Shown here in pieces: positions 36,401 through 40,348 of a stretch of DNA of 40,348 nucleotides. Source of the stretch: an uncultured Pseudomonadota bacterium (GTDB taxonomy: Bacteria > Myxococcota_A > UBA796 > GCA-2862545); assembly GCA_903861005.1 (NCBI GenBank), contig CAIOSP010000072.1, positions 1 to 40,348 of the forward strand, written 5' to 3'. The notes under the pieces are model-generated. The model did no database searches, had not been told where the DNA came from, and worked only from the letters and a program-made list of their open reading frames with translations. The position numbers and the translations under genes were made by a program. Position 1 is the stretch's first letter; every line of letters starts with the position of its first letter.

Positions 36401-37001
36401 AATACAGGTCAGAGCGCGCGTCGACGAATTCTCCGCGGATCTGCTCCGGCGACATGTAGACGACCGATCCGGTGATCGCTCCGCCCACTTCGATCGCCTC
36501 GCGGTGTCCGGCGGTGGCGAACCCTGCGACGAGCCCGAAGTCTACCAGCACCGGCGCTCCGCTCGGGCGCACGATGATGTTGGCAGGCTTGAGGTCACGA
36601 TGGACCACGCCTTCGCCGTGCAGGTAGGTGAGCGTCTCGCACAGGTTGCGCAGGCAGGCGAGCGCATCCTCACGCCTGCCGTCGCCGGTGCAGAGCTCCT
36701 CGAACGTCGGACCGTCGATGAAGTCCATCGCGTACCAGGGTTCGGCCGCGCTGGAACCCTCGTCGATGACACGCACCAACCCCGGATGCGACAGTCGGGA
36801 CAGCGCGTATACTTCTCGCCGGAATGCCTCCATCTGAAAGGTCTGGAGCTGCCGTAGGATCTTTACGGCAACGTAGCCGTCTGTGCCGTCCGCCTGCGCA
36901 CGCCAGACCTCTCCCGCGCCGCCGCGACCGATCGACTCCAGCAGCGCGTAGGAGCCTACGCGCCGTGGTGTCGAATCCGGATCGGCGGCCGCGTCCGTCA
37001 C
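33423..37001 (-). CDS. Ser/Thr protein kinase fused to an AAA ATPase and TPR region (PknK-like)
   Basis: The protein has 1192 residues from GTG. Residues 15-270 are a Hanks-type kinase: glycine loop IGRGGAGEV (24-32), Lys47 in VAVKI, catalytic HRDLKPAN (134-141), DFG at 154-156, and SPEQIRGE of the activation segment. An AAA_16-type ATPase follows with Walker A GESGSGKT (321-328) and a Walker B region VIDDLQWADE. The rest, to the C-terminus, is helical and TPR-like. No membrane helix or HTH was seen, so it is a cytoplasmic signalling protein. This layout resembles M. tuberculosis PknK and many myxobacterial kinases. Its start overlaps the FAD-oxidoreductase stop (GTGA at 36998-37001), and the methyltransferase follows, so the kinase probably acts on or with those enzymes. 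Confidence 0.88.
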   Translation of the reverse strand: MTDAAADPDSTPRRVGSYALLESIGRGGAGEVWRAQADGTDGYVAVKILRQLQTFQMEAFRREVYALSRLSHPGLVRVIDEGSSAAEPWYAMDFIDGPTFEELCTGDGRREDALACLRNLCETLTYLHGEGVVHRDLKPANIIVRPSGAPVLVDFGLVAGFATAGHREAIEVGGAITGSVVYMSPEQIRGEFVDARSDLYSVGCLLYHAVAGRPPFRGGFGDVMDGHLSQAPPPLDAVVETQLAQLIMRLLEKRPKDRLGYASDVAAVLDHVLGQSARPKPIGRPYLYRPAILGRTRELYEVQRHLHAARAYGGAMTLLSGESGSGKTRVAMEITRDATDLGLSVVACECLASEGGAAGRAQGAPLHPLRPLLRAMGDACVAHGPSVRNKLLGTYGPVLAEYESALLPHIVDMPEPEALSGTAARDRVLTALGESVAALANLEPLLLVIDDLQWADELTLAFLSSIVDTYLKDKPIVVLGAFRPDEAPQELHHLADHPSVTHQVLAPMEQADVAGLIQDMLALDSVPESIAHFVADRSEGNPFFISEYLHALVQANVLKRSTGGRWIALSPTSLSEASVPIPGGVRELVARRLSTLDQTSEMLTWGAAVLGREFDPSLAASVADLDPEAAREAVRQLVVGRLVSDAPHGLRFSHDKLREVAFASIPEALRRTMHARAAAAIEQRCREVGDVDQHLQEIAHHWSAAGVEDQARNWLGRAGERAFAQGAYAEARELLSRAVALDDRLGKPVDPHTRGHWLRTIGGAEFGLGDLAGSVDTTRAALAAMGVKVPTTGLGWVGLLASLLPLQLMSLVRRPTRASSKDTPLMTETSVAATQLAASYYYDARLIPSFVAVLIGLQAAERSGATARLADSYSRLGYVVGAARMNWLADRYLREALTHGRASGQSGPAALVQYMDAMYRLGVGDWELAHATAAESAAAFEKIGDLQEAEVARTIGAHGLFYGGRVEEARLAYLAILESARGRSNRQHMGWGLFLSARSALAQGDIGHAFAAAEEGYNHLRTLPDQVSITMCEGVLAEAALASGEYALANSIARTTLLHLEGGQRPATAQCLDGYSGMAEVCVALLEREHEPDASRIARRACAELAVFAAAFPMAAPASLRALSRFAAHHGWRRLSERLATRSIERAVALHMPYEEARTRAHRARQDPNTTRSVDDAQRAHAILSDLKTTRR

Positions 37002-39889
37002 CCGGTCGACCAGAGGCTAGCCTCCGCTTCGAGGTCGTAGTCGAACTCGAGCGTCAGGCCGATGGACGTCGTGTTCGTGGCCATCAGCCCGAGCTCGGTC
37101 ATGTATGCCGGTCGGAAGTTCTGCGCGGGTGCGAACGTGAAGGTGCCGACGTGGGCGGAGGCGCCGACGAAGTTCTTCGCCTTCACCACCGTGGTGAGGA
37201 TCTCCTGGTACGATGCCAGCTCGGGCTGCATGGCGTCGCGAGCCTGCTTGAGGAACACGGTGCGCACCGCGTCCACGCCGCCAAAGGTGCTCAGGAGAGA
37301 TGCGAGTGCGGGGAAGCCGACGGCGAGCGACGCGGCAAACGTCGCCGTGGCCCTGAGGATGTCCGCGCCGGTGGGCGAGGAGGTCCAGCCGACGCCAGTC
37401 AGGGTGGCCACGCGCCCGATGGTGGCCTGGTGGGTGGGGGCTGCGGCCTGCAGGCGGAGCGCGTCGGCGGAGAACGTCATGTGTGCTGGATCGATGGACA
37501 GCTCGCCAGGGAACTTGAGGCAGCCGAAGATCTCGCGGCCGGCAATCACCGCGGCATCGTCATCGACGAACAGCACGGGAACGAAGGAGCCAAACTTCTT
37601 GCTGCCACCGTGCTCGATCGTCACCGGGATGAAGATGCCGAACTCCTTCTCACTGAGGAATCCATCCGCAGCCTCAGGCACCGAGCGCGCCTCCGAGATG
37701 GTCGAGAAGGTGACGAACACCACGCCAGCGACCGGGGCGACCTTCACCGCGCCGTCGGAAGGTGTGTTGAACATCTTGTCGCAGAGCGCGGTGAGCGAAG
37801 CGAGGTTTGCCTTGAACGGGAACAGATGGAGCGCGGCGCCGTTGAGCCGGAACGGCGACGGACGCACCCAGTCGGTGGTGAGGTCGACGTACCTGTGGGT
37901 AGGCGAGAGGAGCGCGTCCGCGGCGGCGTGTCCGCCCAGCGCGGCCGCCTCGACACAGCCAGCGTTGATGTTCGTCCGCACCCAGTCGCCGGCCAGGACG
38001 AGGTTTGCGAAGCCGCTCTGGTCGGCGCGCAGGCGGTGTTGCGTCGTGTTTGCGGCGACGAGGACGTATCGGTCCGACGTGTCGTTGTTCAGGCGCCAGT
38101 ACTGCTTGTCGATGCGTGCCGCGCCGACGCCGCCCGACCGATCGAAGAGCACGTCGTGGGTGTAGTTGGGCCAGAGCACCTGGACTTCACTCGCCGAGAG
38201 GAAGTTGGTCAGCGCGACCTTCGGGTCCGGGGCAGCGGGAGGGTCGTCCGCGAGCTCGCACAGGTAGTAGACGGTCTTGGGCTTTGAGCCCGTGCCCCAG
38301 GCCTCGGCTGGCAATGTGTGGCCCATGTCGACGCACGAGTTGAACGGGCGCGTGAAGTCCGCCACCATCCCGTGCTCCGGCGGTCTTCCAAGCGCCTTCG
38401 GATCGGGGTTCATCCAGACCTGTCCCGCCAGAGTGCTCGTCGTCTTCAGCGCGTGTACCATGGTGTCGAACCGCGAATTGGCGGCGCACAGTTCGGAGGT
38501 GATCGCGGGCAGCGCGCCGACGGAGATCGCCAGGACCACGTCATCGAAGTCGGCGCCGCGCGTGAGGGTGCGCGCGATCGGAGTCTGAGCGGCGATGCCA
38601 GTGGTGTCCTTGGGCCAGTAGGGCACCTCGGCGCCGTCATCGCGCAGCACCTTGGACAGCGGCGACCACGTGGGTGGCAGCGTGCGGACGCGCAGGTCCA
38701 CCGACTCCACCACCTCGAGGGTCGCGTCCAGGTGCAGGTCGGCGACCTCGTGGTAGAACTCGAACTTCACGCCGCGCTTTTGGAGCGCCAGAAACAGTGG
38801 TGCAAAGACGATCTCGCCCATGCCGCCGTTCATCTTCTGCATGAACGACCCTCGGTACGCGAGGCCAAACATCAGCGCGGCGTAGCTCGCGCTACCTGCG
38901 CCGAAGCTGCGCGAGAACGTGAGGTCGTACAGGATCTGAACGGGCGGGCTCTCCCACTGCCAGGTGTCCGGGAGCATGTGGACGTTGCAGACGGAACGCA
39001 GCCAGTCCTTCCAGTCCTGCGCATCGAGCGCGTCTAGATCCTCGCGCGTCTTGACGTGCGCCCTGAGGAGGCCGGCGAGCGTGGTTCCGGCGAGCCATAC
39101 ACCGATCCACGCTCGGCGCACGGTGCGGTGAAGGTCGGACTCGGACGCGTTCGGCAGGTGGGGCACGAGCCCGAACGCGATCGCGATCGCGGGGCCGACG
39201 GTGTGCAGGAAGCTCAGCACGGCGTCAGCGACGATCTCTGCGAGCGGATGGTTCGTCACGTTGTCGAGTACGGTGAGGTCGTCCGCCGCCGTGCCGACGA
39301 GCGCGTCGATCGCGCCCCCTGCGAAGGCGTCCAAGGTGTCGAGCACGCCAAACAGCGTGGCCGCGTCTGGCATAGCGTCCATGGCGCCCTGCAGGGCGTG
39401 GCGGAGCACCGCGACCGTGCGTCCCAGCTCCAGCAGCAGATCCGGCAGCGCGCGCGCGCCAGTGCCGACGCCGGGCACACCTGGCCGATCGGGGAAGTGG
39501 ACGGTCCAGAAGGTCCAGTCGGGCTTGCCGGACGCCGGCGGCTCGGACATCGTCGCGAAGCTGTAGGGCGTGAACACCTTGTCCCAAGCCAGCACCTTGC
39601 CGTGGACCGGGTCCGGGGGGTCGGCAGCGAGCTCGCTGTACGCGCCGCGTAGGAGGCCTGTGACCTCGTCGTACCAGCCCATCAAGATGTGGATGCCGTG
39701 CTCTTCGATGCGCAGCGCGGTGTCTGGGTCTACGCTGCGGCTGCTCGCGCCCTTGCCGCCAAGCCAGCCATCGCGTTGGTACACGGTGATGTCGAAGCGG
39801 TCCTGCCCGCCAGGGGCGTGGACGAGCCTCCACGCGGTGGACAGTCCGCCCATCCCTCCGCCCAGGATCGCCACCTTCCGCTTGCTCAT
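36998..39889 (-). CDS. FAD-dependent oxidoreductase fused to an acetoacetate-decarboxylase-like domain
   Basis: The protein has 963 residues from the ATG at 39889, chosen because GGGGGT stands five bases before it; ATG 39901 and GTG 39922 are alternatives. Residues 5-650 are an FAD/NAD(P)-binding amine-oxidase or carotenoid-desaturase-like part: nucleotide loop VAILGGGMGG (6-15), LGGKGAS, and a closing NLVLAGDWVRTNINAGCVEAA. The last 270 residues resemble acetoacetate decarboxylase: VVFVTFSTISEARS, FGIFIPVTIEHGG, and GREIFGCLK, where Lys792 aligns with the Schiff-base lysine of that enzyme. The neighbouring second lysine is replaced by phenylalanine. The middle (about 125-330) has an extra helical, hydrophobic insert. 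The enzyme probably oxidises or desaturates a lipid-like substrate and may then decarboxylate or hydrate it. The fusion is unusual to me. Confidence 0.78.
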   Translation of the reverse strand: MSKRKVAILGGGMGGLSTAWRLVHAPGGQDRFDITVYQRDGWLGGKGASSRSVDPDTALRIEEHGIHILMGWYDEVTGLLRGAYSELAADPPDPVHGKVLAWDKVFTPYSFATMSEPPASGKPDWTFWTVHFPDRPGVPGVGTGARALPDLLLELGRTVAVLRHALQGAMDAMPDAATLFGVLDTLDAFAGGAIDALVGTAADDLTVLDNVTNHPLAEIVADAVLSFLHTVGPAIAIAFGLVPHLPNASESDLHRTVRRAWIGVWLAGTTLAGLLRAHVKTREDLDALDAQDWKDWLRSVCNVHMLPDTWQWESPPVQILYDLTFSRSFGAGSASYAALMFGLAYRGSFMQKMNGGMGEIVFAPLFLALQKRGVKFEFYHEVADLHLDATLEVVESVDLRVRTLPPTWSPLSKVLRDDGAEVPYWPKDTTGIAAQTPIARTLTRGADFDDVVLAISVGALPAITSELCAANSRFDTMVHALKTTSTLAGQVWMNPDPKALGRPPEHGMVADFTRPFNSCVDMGHTLPAEAWGTGSKPKTVYYLCELADDPPAAPDPKVALTNFLSASEVQVLWPNYTHDVLFDRSGGVGAARIDKQYWRLNNDTSDRYVLVAANTTQHRLRADQSGFANLVLAGDWVRTNINAGCVEAAALGGHAAADALLSPTHRYVDLTTDWVRPSPFRLNGAALHLFPFKANLASLTALCDKMFNTPSDGAVKVAPVAGVVFVTFSTISEARSVPEAADGFLSEKEFGIFIPVTIEHGGSKKFGSFVPVLFVDDDAAVIAGREIFGCLKFPGELSIDPAHMTFSADALRLQAAAPTHQATIGRVATLTGVGWTSSPTGADILRATATFAASLAVGFPALASLLSTFGGVDAVRTVFLKQARDAMQPELASYQEILTTVVKAKNFVGASAHVGTFTFAPAQNFRPAYMTELGLMATNTTSIGLTLEFDYDLEAEASLWSTG

Positions 39890-40328
39890 CCGCACCCCCA
39901 TGCGATGATGTCGTGGACACACATTCTTCCCACATGCCGAGTTGGGCGGTCAAGGTAACATGCGGAGATCGACGAATTCAGGGGCTGTGGATACCGCTAT
40001 TTGTCTGTCGATTGTAGGGTCTGGTACCCGGGTATTTGAGCTTGTTGAGGACGTGGTCGCGGGCGATTCCGCGAGCGATCCCCTGGACGCCGCCCAGTGT
40101 GGCACGATGCAACGAGCGAGCCTCGCGGGATCGACGACCATGATCGACTCGATCGTCCCGAGTTCCGGACGGGTCCCGTCAGCCTTTTCGCTGGGGCGGG
40201 AACGCTAGTACAGCGGCTCGCGGTCGTTTGGATCGAGTTCCTGGGGGCCGGTTCGAGAGGCCGCGTGATGGAGTGGCGTGACAGCTCGCGACGTGGGATC
40301 GGGGTGGCACGAGGAGGCACCGACCCCC
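39890..40328. other. Divergent intergenic region with two palindromes
   Basis: This 439-base stretch holds no convincing gene and is less GC-rich near 39960-40060. It has a perfect ten-base palindrome TACCCGGGTA at 40025-40034 and an inverted repeat GACGGG-T-CCCGTC at 40168-40180. TTGACC at 39956-39951 on the minus strand could be a -35 element for the FAD-oxidoreductase operon, but no good -10 follows. Both palindromes are candidate operators. Confidence 0.35.
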
Positions 40329-40348
40329 ATGCCGGCAGCCGTGTCGCA
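40329..40348 (+). CDS. Possible start of a divergent gene (cut by right edge)
   Basis: An ATG at 40329 follows GAGGAGG (40311-40317) at 11 bases and opens MPAAVS before the window ends. Only six codons are visible, so neither gene nor family can be confirmed. The position fits a divergent gene opposite the FAD-oxidoreductase operon. Confidence 0.3.

Noticed and set aside
39942-40208. 88-codon plus-strand frame in the last intergenic region
   Set aside because: No ribosome site, poor codon bias and no recognisable domain.
40205-40348. Minus-strand frame open to the right edge, ending in ELDPNDREPLY
   Set aside because: Third-position GC is lower than in real neighbours and the rest of the peptide looks like chance translation; too short to support a gene.

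Overview
The window is about 40 kb of very GC-rich, densely packed bacterial chromosome. I identify 30 protein genes, two of them partial at the window edges (the right-edge one is tentative). I found no rRNA, tRNA, CRISPR array or insertion sequence. The gene content points to a Gram-negative, probably Myxococcota (myxobacterium-like), organism: PEGA and delta-60 repeat proteins, many secreted proteins and lipoproteins, olefin (ole) genes, and a PknK-like Ser/Thr kinase joined to an AAA-ATPase and TPR region. The phylum is an inference from gene content, not proven here.

Layout. (1) 1-4.5 kb: the N-terminal part of a secreted protein of unknown function (minus strand, cut by the left edge), then a sulfotransferase overlapping a secreted VanX-type dipeptidase, then a membrane-anchored PEGA protein. 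(2) 4.6-9.6 kb: a fused alpha/beta E1 2-oxoacid dehydrogenase, RecX, the murein transglycosylase MltG, and a conserved protein with an internal duplication. (3) 9.6-12.6 kb: oleA-oleB-oleD, a translationally coupled operon for head-to-head fatty acyl condensation; oleC is absent. (4) 12.7-14.6 kb: a DUF4157 (eCIS-core) protein fused to a calpain-like cysteine protease, with a small overlapping secreted partner, which looks like an injected-effector module. (5) 14.6-17.7 kb: envelope proteins (alpha/beta hydrolase lipoprotein, DoxX, Ig-like protein, SGNH hydrolase). (6) 17.7-22.0 kb, minus strand: a DNA-repair operon, XPB helicase, then a Helicase_C_3/WYL-like partner, then XseB, then the SGNH hydrolase. 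(7) 22.3-28 kb: an Rph/PEP-synthase-like enzyme, a RIO1-family kinase with a long RGG-repeat tail, and a delta-60 repeat lipoprotein. (8) 28-30.2 kb: the dprE1-dprE2 pair for epimerising polyprenyl-phosphate ribose to arabinose. (9) 30.3-32.4 kb: a COG3650-like lipoprotein and an amidase. (10) 32.5-39.9 kb, minus strand: a tightly packed operon of an FAD oxidoreductase fused to an acetoacetate-decarboxylase-like domain, a kinase-AAA-TPR regulator and a methyltransferase.

The strongest leads for new biology are the DUF4157-calpain protein with its coupled partner, the FAD-oxidoreductase/decarboxylase fusion co-transcribed with a giant signalling kinase and a methyltransferase, the bacterial RIO kinase with an RGG tail, and the XPB operon with a possible leader peptide. 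Four-base GTGA or ATGA stop/start overlaps recur across the window (1183/2430, 9644/10723/11601, 12721/14160, 28801/28804, 36998/37001), so translational coupling is a common feature here.
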